Below, piece after piece: positions 1 through 8,684 of a stretch of 28,158 bases of DNA. The notes under the pieces were generated by a model. That model was not told the DNA's origin. It made no database searches and saw only the letters and a program-made list of their open reading frames with translations. Where the stretch lies: the NCBI GenBank assembly GCA_946543025.1, contig CAMNLN010000006.1, positions 1-28,158 on the forward strand. The letters are read 5' to 3'. The stretch comes from an uncultured Verrucomicrobiota bacterium (lineage in GTDB: Bacteria; Verrucomicrobiota; Kiritimatiellia; RFP12; UBA1067). A program made the translations under genes and the position numbers. The number at the start of each line of letters is the position of its first letter. Position 1 is the stretch's first letter.

Positions 1-274
1 GGGCGACGCGCCCGTCCCGGAGCGGAAGCCGGCAGCCCCGGCGGCGGAAGCGCCGTCGCCACGCGCGGAGAAGGAGCCCGTCAAGGTCGCCGCCACGATC
101 GCCGAAGCGTCCGGTCCGACCAACCTTGCACCTGTCGCGTCTGCCGTCGCGGCCGTCATCTCGAACACGCTCGCGCAAACCGACAAGCCCGGCAAGCCGG
201 CGGCGGACGTCGTGAAGTCGGGCGACGCGCCCGTCCCGGAGCGGAAGCCGGCAGCCCCGGCGGCGGAAGCGCCG
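1..274 (+). repeat. Direct repeat coding a 73-residue Ala/Pro-rich linker unit
   Basis: Bases 1-55 and 220-274 are identical, with a period of 219 bases, or exactly 73 codons. Both encode GDAPVPERKPAAPAAEAP in the same frame. Similarity continues imperfectly for about ten more codons (AEKEPV against AEKKPV). The first copy touches the window edge, so more copies may lie upstream. The period is a multiple of three and the repeat lies in a linker, so copy number could change without breaking the macroglobulin frame. Confidence 0.9.
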
Positions 275-3200
275 GCACCTCATGCGGAGAAGAAGCCTGT
301 GAGCGAGAAGAATGTCGTTGCCCAAAATGTCGGCGCATCTTCCCGGAAACAGGCGGTCGAGACGAACGCGGTTCCGTTCGTGGCGGGATTTGACCAGATG
401 GGGCTATCCGGGTTTGACCTGCAGTTCTCGGGGATGCCGGATCTCAACCGGCTAATGGACTTCGTGAAGATCGTGCCGTCGCCCGGACCGGTGACGACGG
501 ACTGGCATGGCTGGAGCAAAGAGGTGGCGTTCCGCTGCCTGTTCGCGGCGCGGACAACTTACCATCTGACGGTGAAGGCCGGATTGCCGATGGCGGACGG
601 ACGGAAAACGGTTTCGGAGTTTCGGCGGACTTTTACGACCGGCGACAAGTCGCCGTCCGTTGAATTCGCCGCGCGCGGGCGCTATCTGCCGGCGGCCGGC
701 GCGCGGGCGCTCACGATCAAGACGGTGAACGTGACGAACCTTGTGAGCGCCGTTCGCCCCGTGCCGACGCGCAACGTCGTCCAGCTTCTGGCGCGCGAGG
801 AGGACTGCTACAAGAGCTACTGGCGCACGAACATCGACAGCGCGAACACGGTGGAACTGGCCGATGAGGCGCTGGAGACCAAGATTCGCGTGCCGGCCCG
901 GTTGAACGAGGAGGTGGAGAGCGTCGTGCGTGTACGCGCCATCGACGGTGCGGCGGCAAACGGCGTGTATCTCGTTTCGGTAGGACGCGAGCAGGATGAA
1001 GAGCACGAGAAGCGGCATCGGCTCGTATGCGTGACGGACATCGGCCTTTCCGTGCGCGAGACGCCGGGCACCCTCTACGTGTGGGCGACCTCGCTCACGC
1101 GGGGACTGCCTCTGAGGGGCGTGCGCGTGACCGTGTACGGGGCGAACAACGTGCCGCAGGGGGTGGGCGTGACGGACGTCGAGGGCTGGTGTTGCTGCGA
1201 GGTGCCGGAGTCGGCCGAGCCGTTCGCGGTGGTGGCGACGACGGCAAATGAGATGGACGCCTCTTTCCTCGCCCTGCGCAAGCCGCTGGACGAGACGCTG
1301 TCCACGGGCGCGCGCCGCAGCTATGTTGATGCCAAGGGCGTCGAGGCGTTCGTGTGGACGGATCGCGGCATCTACCGCCATGACGAGCCGATCTTCGTGC
1401 ATGCGATCTTGCGCAACGGCAAGGGTTTCGCCCCGAGGCCTTTTCCCGTGGAGATCGCGCTCTCCGATCCCGACGGGCGCGTCTTCGCGCGGCGTACGCA
1501 TGTCAGCGACGCGTTCGGCGCGGCGATGGACGAGACGCTGACGGTACCGGGCGACCAGAAGAGCGGCACGTGGACGCTTGTGGTGAAGACGCCTGGCGAC
1601 AAGGGCGCGTGGCTCGGCAGCCGGGACGTCAAGATCGAGGATTTCGTGCCGCCGCAGATCCGCGTGAAGGTGACGGCATCGAAGGAATTCTCCGGCACCA
1701 ACCTTGCGTTCGACGTGACGGCGGAGCATCTGTTCGGCGGTGCCGCGAAGTCGTTGCCCGCCGAGGGCGCGGTGATGTTCTCGGACACGCCGTTCGTGCC
1801 GCGAGGCTGGAACGGCTTCCGCTTTGGCGACGAGCGCAGGCGCCTGACGCCCAACTTCACGGTTATCGGCAAGACGTCGCTCGACGAGGCTGGCAAGACG
1901 ACGTTCATGGCGGAGCTGCCGGCGAATGCGCGTCCTCGGGCGGCCGTGAAGATGACCGCGCAGGGAAGCGTGTTCGAAAACGGCGGGCGGCCTGTCTCGG
2001 CGCGTCTCGTGCAGGAGACGCACCTCTATCCGTTCTACATCGGCGTGGAACTCCCGCAGACGATCCGGCGCCAGGCGCAGCCGCATGCCTGCCGCCTGGC
2101 GATCGTGGATCCCGACGGTACGCCGCACCGCGGCGCGCGGACGCTCATGGCGCGCTTCGAGCGGATCGATTGGGTGTACAACCTCAAGCGCAACGAAAAC
2201 GGATACTACGAATGGGCGAGCGACAAGGTTCGCATGCCGGTGGGCGAGGACGTGGAGGTGCAGGTGTCGGCAAACGGAGCCACGACGCTGAACGTGCCGG
2301 CGAGCGACGCCGGCGACTACACGGCCACCGTGTTCGATCCGACGACCGACGTGGCGTTCAGCGCGTCCTACTGGGTGTCGGGCGGCGGGGACGACGAGTC
2401 GGTACGGACGGCGCTTGAGAACCCGTCGCGCGTGACGCTTTCGCTCGACAAGCCGAAATACTACGTGGGCGAGGTTCCGCGCCTTACCGTGAAGGCGCCG
2501 TTCGCGGGCGTGGCATGGCTGCAGGTGCTGCGCGACGACGCCGTCTACTCGCAGGTGTTCTCGCTCACCAACGCGACGGGCGAAGTGTTGCTGCGCCCGG
2601 TGGGTAAGAACTGGACGCCGGGCGTGGACGTGGCGCTCACCGTGGTGCAGGCCGCAACGCCTGGGCGCAAGCATGCCGCCAACCGCGCATACGGCATCGT
2701 GCCGCTGAAGGCGGCGCGCCGCGAGAACGAGCTGGCTCTCAAGGTGGAGCCGACCGTTTCGTCCGCGGCGGCTGACGGCGAGGGGAGCAGCCTGCTCGTT
2801 CGCGTGACGCGAACCCCGAAGACTTGTCCTTGGCGCGAGTCCGCAAATCTTGTCTTGACGGTGGTCGACGAAGGCATCAACATCCTCACCGACGAGCCGG
2901 TGCCAAGCCCGATCGACTGGTTCGGCGAGACGCGCGAGGCGAACCATCCGTTCCACGACCTCTACAACTACCTGCTGCCGATCGTCGACGGGAAACTGAG
3001 GCGCGGCGGCGTGAAGACGGGCGGTGGCGCCGAGGGAGACCTCTTCCGGCGCATCAGCCCCACGCCGAGCCGCCGCTTCAAGCCGCTCAGCCTCTGGCAG
3101 AAAGAATGCCGTTTCGACGCCGACGGGAATGCCACGGCCACGTTCGATCTGGGCGAGTTCGTTGGAGAGGTGCGCGTGACGGCGGTGGCGTACGACTCCG

Positions 3201-5035
3201 TCGCGACGGGTTCTGCGGCCGAGTGCGCGAAGGTGGCGCCGAAGATGGTGATGCAGCCGGATGCGCCGCGCTTCGCCGCTCCGGGTGACATGTTCCTGTC
3301 GACGGTCACGCTCTCGAACCGCAGCGGAGAGGACGGCGTTGTGACATGCGACGTGATGGCGTGCGGCACGGTATCTCTCGTGAAGCCCGTGCATATCGCG
3401 GTGAAGCTGGCGAAGGACGCCTCCGAGACGCTCTCGTTCGTCGTGAAGGCCGACTCGGTCGGCTTGGGTGCGCTTGTGTTCGTGACGGAGGGCCTGGACG
3501 AGAAGCATACCGACACGATCCACGTGCCGATCCGTCCCGCGTCCGCATGGCGGCAGACGTCGGAGACGGTCTGCATCCGTCCGGACGAGACGCGCACGTT
3601 CGAGAATCCTGCGAAGGTGATGCCCGCGACGGCACAGCGCGCGTTCATGTTCTCCAAGAGCCCGCTCGGCGAGTTGGCGGCGGCGCTGGGCTATCTGGTG
3701 GGATATCCCCACGGGTGCCTGGAGCAGACCGTCTCGCGCGCCTTTCCGCTCGTCGCGGCGGGGGGCATTCTGAACACGTTGCCCGTGCAGGAAACGTCTG
3801 TGGCCGGCGACGCAAAGAACGTGGTCGACGCCGGCATCGCGCGCGTCGCCTCGATGATGCGCGCGAACGACTTCGTGATGTGGCCGGACTGCAATGCATC
3901 GCCGTGGAATCGCGAGGTTTCGCTGTGGGCGGCTCATTTCCTCGTGGAGGCGGACAAGGCCGGGTTCCACGTGCGCCCGGAAGCCCTGACGCGCGTGAAG
4001 GAATATTTGCGGAACTGGACGATGGACAGGGCGCCGGACGTTTCCATCTACGCCTGCTACGCGCTTGCGCGCGCGGGTTCCCAAGATGCCGACCGGATGT
4101 TGCACTGGTATGACAACCGCGCCAGCCTTTCCGTCGTCAACCGTTGCCGCCTGGCGTGCGCGTACGTTTGCGCGGGCGACCGCGACCGCGCGCGAGAGCT
4201 GACGAAAACGCTCGCGCCGGACAGCGTAAGCGCGGCGGCGTGGGCGGTTCTCGCGCTGCTCGATCTCGATCCGCAGGACGCGCGTCTGCCCGTCTATGTC
4301 AAGATGCTGGGCGACCGCCGCGACAAAACGAGCGGCCACTGGGGCACGACGACCGGGAACGCGCACGCGCTTCTGGCGCTCGCTTCGTACTACCGCACGT
4401 GTTCGGAGGAGACCGGCGCACCGGCGCTCGTGCTGCGCCGCGACGGGCTTCCGCAGGAGGAGCTGACGGCAAAGACGGTGAAGCGCCTGACCGGCGGCGA
4501 CGCGGTGAAAGTCTCGAACGTCGGCACGGGTGCGGCATACCTGACGGCCTCGTGCCTGTCGCTCTCCGATCCCGACGATCCGGCCGAGGCGCATGGCATC
4601 GGCGTGGCGCGCCGCTTCCTGCGGGCGGACGGCACGGAGGCGGATCTTGATGCGCTCGCGCGCGGCGACCTTGTGATCGTGGAGCTGACGCTTCAGCCCG
4701 AGGCAGGGCGGGAATATTCCGATCTCGTGGTGGAGGACCTGCTGCCGGCGTGCTTCGAGCCGGACGCTGCGCCGGTAACCAAGGAAGCGTATGCGTGGAT
4801 CGATGCGCAGGCGAACATGCTGCCATGGGAGCTGCGGCGCGACGTGCGCGACGATCGTGTGCTGATCTTTTCGAAGAAGTTCACTGCGCAGGCCGGCAAG
4901 ATCGTGCGGGCGCACTATGCGGTGCGCGTGGTGAGCGCGGGCGACTTCATCTTGCCGGGCGTATCGGTGGAGGCGATGTACGCGCCGGAGATTCGTGCGC
5001 GCGAACGCGCGCGCCGCCTGACGGTGACGAAGTAG
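2..5035 (+). CDS. Alpha-2-macroglobulin family protein, 5' end outside window
   Basis: This is a bacterial alpha-2-macroglobulin (YfaS-like) protein. Family members act in the periplasm or at the cell surface as broad protease traps. The reading frame is already open at base 2, so the GTG at 212 is not the true start; at least 1677 codons lie in the window. The first roughly 110 codons are an Ala/Pro/Lys-rich linker containing a repeat. MG-type beta domains follow, with the motif TDRGIYRHDEP near base 1360 and VDEGINILTD near 2862. The thioester motif GCLEQ is at 3713-3727, with its Cys codon at 3716, so the trap chemistry looks intact. An alpha-helical thioester domain (about 3640-4400) and a C-terminal receptor-like beta domain follow. 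Escherichia coli-type homologues often pair with the penicillin-binding protein gene pbpC. Here the next gene is murD, separated by 13 bases. The signal peptide or lipobox must lie outside the window. Confidence 0.93.
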   Translation, partial: GDAPVPERKPAAPAAEAPSPRAEKEPVKVAATIAEASGPTNLAPVASAVAAVISNTLAQTDKPGKPAADVVKSGDAPVPERKPAAPAAEAPAPHAEKKPVSEKNVVAQNVGASSRKQAVETNAVPFVAGFDQMGLSGFDLQFSGMPDLNRLMDFVKIVPSPGPVTTDWHGWSKEVAFRCLFAARTTYHLTVKAGLPMADGRKTVSEFRRTFTTGDKSPSVEFAARGRYLPAAGARALTIKTVNVTNLVSAVRPVPTRNVVQLLAREEDCYKSYWRTNIDSANTVELADEALETKIRVPARLNEEVESVVRVRAIDGAAANGVYLVSVGREQDEEHEKRHRLVCVTDIGLSVRETPGTLYVWATSLTRGLPLRGVRVTVYGANNVPQGVGVTDVEGWCCCEVPESAEPFAVVATTANEMDASFLALRKPLDETLSTGARRSYVDAKGVEAFVWTDRGIYRHDEPIFVHAILRNGKGFAPRPFPVEIALSDPDGRVFARRTHVSDAFGAAMDETLTVPGDQKSGTWTLVVKTPGDKGAWLGSRDVKIEDFVPPQIRVKVTASKEFSGTNLAFDVTAEHLFGGAAKSLPAEGAVMFSDTPFVPRGWNGFRFGDERRRLTPNFTVIGKTSLDEAGKTTFMAELPANARPRAAVKMTAQGSVFENGGRPVSARLVQETHLYPFYIGVELPQTIRRQAQPHACRLAIVDPDGTPHRGARTLMARFERIDWVYNLKRNENGYYEWASDKVRMPVGEDVEVQVSANGATTLNVPASDAGDYTATVFDPTTDVAFSASYWVSGGGDDESVRTALENPSRVTLSLDKPKYYVGEVPRLTVKAPFAGVAWLQVLRDDAVYSQVFSLTNATGEVLLRPVGKNWTPGVDVALTVVQAATPGRKHAANRAYGIVPLKAARRENELALKVEPTVSSAAADGEGSSLLVRVTRTPKTCPWRESANLVLTVVDEGINILTDEPVPSPIDWFGETREANHPFHDLYNYLLPIVDGKLRRGGVKTGGGAEGDLFRRISPTPSRRFKPLSLWQKECRFDADGNATATFDLGEFVGEVRVTAVAYDSVATGSAAECAKVAPKMVMQPDAPRFAAPGDMFLSTVTLSNRSGEDGVVTCDVMACGTVSLVKPVHIAVKLAKDASETLSFVVKADSVGLGALVFVTEGLDEKHTDTIHVPIRPASAWRQTSETVCIRPDETRTFENPAKVMPATAQRAFMFSKSPLGELAAALGYLVGYPHGCLEQTVSRAFPLVAAGGILNTLPVQETSVAGDAKNVVDAGIARVASMMRANDFVMWPDCNASPWNREVSLWAAHFLVEADKAGFHVRPEALTRVKEYLRNWTMDRAPDVSIYACYALARAGSQDADRMLHWYDNRASLSVVNRCRLACAYVCAGDRDRARELTKTLAPDSVSAAAWAVLALLDLDPQDARLPVYVKMLGDRRDKTSGHWGTTTGNAHALLALASYYRTCSEETGAPALVLRRDGLPQEELTAKTVKRLTGGDAVKVSNVGTGAAYLTASCLSLSDPDDPAEAHGIGVARRFLRADGTEADLDALARGDLVIVELTLQPEAGREYSDLVVEDLLPACFEPDAAPVTKEAYAWIDAQANMLPWELRRDVRDDRVLIFSKKFTAQAGKIVRAHYAVRVVSAGDFILPGVSVEAMYAPEIRARERARRLTVTK

Positions 5036-5048
5036 GAGGTTGACGACG

Positions 5049-6260
5049 GTGAACGCGCTTGTCCTGGGAAACGGCCGGAGCGGGCGGGCGGCGGCGGAAC
5101 TGCTCCGTCGAGAGGGGGCGCACGTCGTCGTGTTGGAGGGCTCCGACGCGTGGCCGGACGGCCTGTGGGACGTATGCGTGACGAGCCCTGGAATTCCGCT
5201 AGACCATCCGTGGCAGGTCGCTGCGCGCACGGCGGGCATGAAGGTCGTCAGCGAGCTGCAGCTCGGCGCGGACCGATGGAAGGGGCGGACGCTCGCAATC
5301 ACGGGATCCAAAGGAAAGTCGAGCGTCGTGAAGCTGGTCGCGGACACGCTCAACCTCGCCGGCATTCCCGCCGTGCCGTGCGGCAACTACGGCACGCCCT
5401 TATGCGAGGTGGTAAATGGCCGCGGCGGCGATGCCGGCACGTGGGCCGTGGTGGAGGTGAGCAGCTTTCAGATGGAGACGACGGACGACTTCCATCCCGA
5501 CGCGGCCGCTATCCTGAACCTGCAGGAAGACCATCTCGACCGGCACGGGAGCGTGGCGGCGTATCATGCGCTCAAGCGGAAGCTGCTGGCCGGCGCGCGG
5601 CGGTCGTTCGTCTATGGGCTTGAGGATGTCAATGACGCCGAGGATCTTAAGGGCGTTAAGAACCGTAACGACTCTCGCCTGATGGCTGGTTCGTATTTTG
5701 ACAATGACGTGTTGCGGCCTAACGGTCTGATCGCCGTTGCGCTTCTACGCGTGGCGGGGCTGGATGACGCGCAGATTGCCGCCGGATTCCGAGCCTTCGA
5801 GCCGCTGCCGCATCGGATGCAGCTCGTCGCCGCGCGTGACGGTGTGCGGTACGTGGACGACTCGAAAGCCACGTCGCTGGCGGCGCTGGAGGCGGGCGTG
5901 GCGATGTGCGGCGGTCCGGTGCGCCTGATCGCCGGCGGGCTCGCGAAAGGCGATAATCCAAAAACTGTGATTCCGCGCTTGCGTTCCGCCGTCAAAAAAG
6001 TGTATCTTATAGGGCGTTGCGCAGACCAGTTCTCGGCGGCATGGCATGAAGCCGTTCCGTGCGAGGCCTGCGGGACGCTCGACCGGGCGGTCGCGGCGGC
6101 TCGGCGCGACGCCGTTGCGGGAGAAACGGTCCTCCTCTCTCCCGGGGCGGCAAGTTTCGATCAATTTGACAGTTACGGCGTTCGGGGCGACGCGTTCGCG
6201 TCTTTCGTCTGTGCGGAAGCGCGGCGCGGCGAATCGGATGCCACAAAACAAGGACGATGA
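5049..6260 (+). CDS. murD: UDP-N-acetylmuramoylalanine--D-glutamate ligase MurD
   Basis: MurD is the cytoplasmic ATP-dependent ligase that adds D-glutamate to UDP-MurNAc-L-Ala in peptidoglycan precursor synthesis. Visible motifs are an N-terminal Rossmann start (LVLGNGRSGRA), SPGIPLDHP, the ATP loop ITGSKGKSS, the signature NLQEDHLDRHGS, HRMQLV with YVDDSKATS, LIAGGLAKG, and the C-terminal LLSPGAASFDQFDSYGVRG. I chose the GTG at 5049 because AGGAGG at 5034-5039 lies nine bases upstream; a TTG at 5040 is in frame but directly abuts that site. At 403 residues it is shorter than most MurD proteins (about 440), with a lean central domain. The ATP loop has Lys where GTNGKT is most common, but the rest of the active site is intact. 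It follows the macroglobulin gene by 13 bases and overlaps the LysM gene at ATGA, so it is likely co-transcribed. Confidence 0.96.
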   Translation: MNALVLGNGRSGRAAAELLRREGAHVVVLEGSDAWPDGLWDVCVTSPGIPLDHPWQVAARTAGMKVVSELQLGADRWKGRTLAITGSKGKSSVVKLVADTLNLAGIPAVPCGNYGTPLCEVVNGRGGDAGTWAVVEVSSFQMETTDDFHPDAAAILNLQEDHLDRHGSVAAYHALKRKLLAGARRSFVYGLEDVNDAEDLKGVKNRNDSRLMAGSYFDNDVLRPNGLIAVALLRVAGLDDAQIAAGFRAFEPLPHRMQLVAARDGVRYVDDSKATSLAALEAGVAMCGGPVRLIAGGLAKGDNPKTVIPRLRSAVKKVYLIGRCADQFSAAWHEAVPCEACGTLDRAVAAARRDAVAGETVLLSPGAASFDQFDSYGVRGDAFASFVCAEARRGESDATKQGR

Positions 6261-7447
6261 AAATGAAGGCGCAGAAACTCGGATTGGTTCTGGGTATGAA
6301 CATGGCAGTGGCCTGCCTGGTGATGCAGGGCTGCAAGGCAAACAAGCCCATCAAGGACTTGCCGCCGCCGGAGGTTACGACGGTTGATCAGCCGGGCCAG
6401 CCTCCGGAGCAGCAGCCCGTCGTGACGGAAGTCGAAACCACCCCTGCGCCTTCGGTGCCGGGCGCGGTTCCTCAGCAGGGAACTCCTTCTCCCGTTGCCA
6501 CGACGCGCACGGTGAGCAAGCTTCCTCCGCCGGCGAAACCGGTCGCGACGAAGAAGCCGCAGGGGGGCGCGGCCACGCCGAGCGCGGCTCCGGCCGCCGC
6601 GATGACGGTTCACACGGTAAAGAAGAACGAGCAGCTGTGGGCGATCAGCAAGAAGTACAACGTGAAACTGTCGTCCATCGTGGCGGCGAATCCGGGCATC
6701 AATCCGGATCGCATCAGCATCGGTCAGAAGATCAATATCCCGGGCGTGGTGGCCGCTCCCAAGTCGGACGTGATGCTTGCGTCGGCTTCGGCAACCTGCG
6801 TCGCGCCGGCGGCCGCCAACACGGTCGCGCCCGTCAAGGTAAAGCCTGCCTTCAAGTCCTACACGGGTCCCACGAAGGAGTATGTGGTGAGGGGTGGCGA
6901 CTCGCTCGGGAAGATCGCTCTTGCGAACGGCATCTCGATTCGCGCGCTCAAGGAACTGAACGGGCTGACAAAGGATTCCGTTCGTGTCGGGCAGAAGCTG
7001 AAGGTCCCCGCAGAGAAGGTTGCCGCGGAGAAACCTGCGGAAAAGAAAGCCGCGGCGCCGGCTGTCGAAAAGAAGGATGCCGCCGCGCCGGCTCCCGCGC
7101 CTGAAACGAAGAACGATAAGGCGGCTGCTCCGGTAGAGGCGAAAAAGTCCGCCGAGCCGACGGCATCCGCGCCCGCCGCCGATTCTGCTGCGGCTGCGCC
7201 TGCCGCGGAAGCGAACGCGGCGCCGGCCGAAGCCGCTCCTGCTGCCCCTGCCGAGGCGGCGCCCGCCCCCGAGCCCGCCGGCAGCACCTACACGGTGAAG
7301 GAGGGCGATGACATCGTCTCCATCTCCATCGCGTGGGGCATCAGCCCGAGCCAGCTGATGAACGCGAACGACCTCAAGGACAACGAGCCGCTCAAGCCCG
7401 GTACGGTGCTGAAGCTTCCGCCGAACGCGCGGCAGACGGTCCAGTGA
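6257..7447 (+). CDS. LysM-repeat lipoprotein between murD and ftsW
   Basis: This is a predicted exported, peptidoglycan-binding protein of up to 396 residues. The N-terminus is a signal sequence ending in a plausible though atypical lipobox, MQGC, with Cys26. Three LysM domains can be read at about residues 118-162, 207-252 and 345-390 (for example VRGGDSLGKIA and VKEGDDIVSIS). They are joined by long Ala/Pro/Lys-rich linkers suited to spanning the periplasm. No M23 peptidase domain or other catalytic domain is visible, unlike classical NlpD. The ATG at 6257 overlaps the murD stop. The ATG at 6263 is better spaced from AAGGA at 6250-6254 and may be the real start. The position between murD and ftsW parallels nlpD in the chlamydial cluster, which suggests a role in cell division or wall remodelling. 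That role is inferred from context. Confidence 0.9.
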   Translation: MKMKAQKLGLVLGMNMAVACLVMQGCKANKPIKDLPPPEVTTVDQPGQPPEQQPVVTEVETTPAPSVPGAVPQQGTPSPVATTRTVSKLPPPAKPVATKKPQGGAATPSAAPAAAMTVHTVKKNEQLWAISKKYNVKLSSIVAANPGINPDRISIGQKINIPGVVAAPKSDVMLASASATCVAPAAANTVAPVKVKPAFKSYTGPTKEYVVRGGDSLGKIALANGISIRALKELNGLTKDSVRVGQKLKVPAEKVAAEKPAEKKAAAPAVEKKDAAAPAPAPETKNDKAAAPVEAKKSAEPTASAPAADSAAAAPAAEANAAPAEAAPAAPAEAAPAPEPAGSTYTVKEGDDIVSISIAWGISPSQLMNANDLKDNEPLKPGTVLKLPPNARQTVQ

Positions 7448-7479
7448 TCGGCCATGTCCTGACGGGACTTGCATGAATC

Positions 7480-8667
7480 GTGTACAAGACGCTGAATTTC
7501 CTGGGCATCGTCGTCCTCTCGCTGGTCGTTGTCGGCATCGTGGTGCTGGCATCGGCCGGTGAGCAGAACGGTCTGCGCCTGTACCAGGACGCGTCTTTCT
7601 TCCTCAAACGCCAAGCCATGTGGCTTGGCGTGGCTTTTTTGTTTCTGCTGGTATCGGCGTTCTTCGACTATCACCGCTGGCGCGAATGGCCGTGGCTGAC
7701 GATCGCGTTCTATTTGATCGTCGTTATCCTCATGGTGTCCGTATTCGCTTTCCCGGCGACGAAAGGGTCTCACCGGTGGATTCGCCTCGGCTCGATCCGA
7801 ATGCAGCCGAGCGAGCTGGCGAAGATACTTGTCGTGATTTCATCGGCCGTGCTGTTGGATCGCATCGGATGGCGGATCGAACGGTTCTGGAAGGGCGCTT
7901 TGCCGGCCGTGGGCGTGGCGGCGGTCTTGATGGGGCTGGCGGTGGCGGAGCCCGACTTCGGCGCGACCATGGTGATCGCGCTGACGGCGGGAATCTTGTT
8001 TCTCATCGCGGGCATGCGAATCAAGCACATGGGTCTGATGGGGCTGGTCGGTGCCTGCGGCGTCGGTACGTTGCTGGCCTTCAACGCGAACCGCATGAAC
8101 CGAATCGCCGCCTGGCTGCCGAGCTGGATGGCGTCTGCGATGGGCGTGTCTCCGGAGGCGATGGCTGTCAATGCCGAGAAGGACGCGAGCTACCAGCTGA
8201 CGCATGCGCTTGAAGCCATCCGACGGGGCGGAGTCTTCGGCATGGGCTTTTCGCGCTCGGAGGAAAAGCTCGGCTACCTGCCCGAGGCGCATACCGACTT
8301 CATCTTCGCCATCGGCGCGGAGGAATGGGGGCTCTTCTTTTCCATCGCGTTGCTGCTGCTTTTCGTCGTGTTTTTTGTCTGTGGCATGATCATTGCCGCG
8401 CACGCGCCGGATCGCTTGGGCCGTCTGCTTGCGTACGGCATGACTTTTCTCATCTTCTTCCAGGCCATGTTCAACCTGGGCGTGGTGACGGGGTGCCTTC
8501 CCACGAAGGGGCTGGCCTTGCCGTTCATCAGCTATGGGGGAACCAACCTGATTACTGCCATGGTGGCGGTCGGGACGCTTTTCAACGTGGGGAGGCAGAT
8601 CGATCTGCCGCTCGCACGGACGAACGGCGCGTTTGCGGCGTCTGCGTTCCGTACCGGCATGGCCTGA
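7480..8667 (+). CDS. ftsW: Lipid II polymerase / division protein FtsW (SEDS family)
   Basis: This is a polytopic inner-membrane SEDS glycosyltransferase, which polymerises lipid II at the septum together with a class B penicillin-binding protein. The 395-residue protein has about ten hydrophobic segments and the family motifs GSHRWIRLGSIRMQPSELAK, EPDFGATMV, AHTDFIFAIGAEEWG and GLALPFISYGGTNL. The Asp of the AHTDF loop is the essential residue in this family. FtsW is preferred over RodA because of the linkage to murD. The start is GTG at 7480, since no in-frame ATG precedes the first transmembrane segment. The ribosome site is weak (GGGAC near 7464), so translation initiation may be poor or coupled to the LysM gene 32 bases upstream. 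A terminator-like hairpin lies inside the early coding region. murG, the usual next gene, is absent. Confidence 0.94.
   Translation: MYKTLNFLGIVVLSLVVVGIVVLASAGEQNGLRLYQDASFFLKRQAMWLGVAFLFLLVSAFFDYHRWREWPWLTIAFYLIVVILMVSVFAFPATKGSHRWIRLGSIRMQPSELAKILVVISSAVLLDRIGWRIERFWKGALPAVGVAAVLMGLAVAEPDFGATMVIALTAGILFLIAGMRIKHMGLMGLVGACGVGTLLAFNANRMNRIAAWLPSWMASAMGVSPEAMAVNAEKDASYQLTHALEAIRRGGVFGMGFSRSEEKLGYLPEAHTDFIFAIGAEEWGLFFSIALLLLFVVFFVCGMIIAAHAPDRLGRLLAYGMTFLIFFQAMFNLGVVTGCLPTKGLALPFISYGGTNLITAMVAVGTLFNVGRQIDLPLARTNGAFAASAFRTGMA
7608..7640 (+). terminator. Terminator-like hairpin plus T-run inside ftsW
   Basis: The arms 7608-7618 and 7621-7631 are perfectly complementary over 11 bp (ACGCCAAGCCA paired with TGGCTTGGCGT). 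A T6 run follows at 7635-7640 after a three-base gap. This has the shape of a rho-independent terminator but lies within ftsW codons about 43-54. The two-base gap between the arms means the tip pairs must open, giving a practical loop of about four bases. It could reduce transcription into ftsW or be a coincidence of coding sequence; its activity is unproven. Confidence 0.4.
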
Positions 8668-8684
8668 CGTGGAGAATCGTTTCA

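Noticed and set aside
5289..5330. MurD ATP loop reads GSKGKSS instead of GTNGKT, considered as a defective enzyme
   Set aside because: The loop still has Gly-Lys-Ser, and all later MurD motifs are intact, so it is better seen as a natural variant.
452..5386. Very long minus-strand open frame (1644 codons) opposite the macroglobulin gene
   Set aside because: Its translation is His/Arg-rich low-complexity sequence with no recognisable motif, as expected for the shadow of a high-GC gene. The plus strand has clear conserved domains.
8325..8684. Upstream in-frame extension of the oxidoreductase gene inside ftsW
   Set aside because: The Tat signal, lipobox and ribosome site all place the start at 8685; the extension only shadows ftsW.
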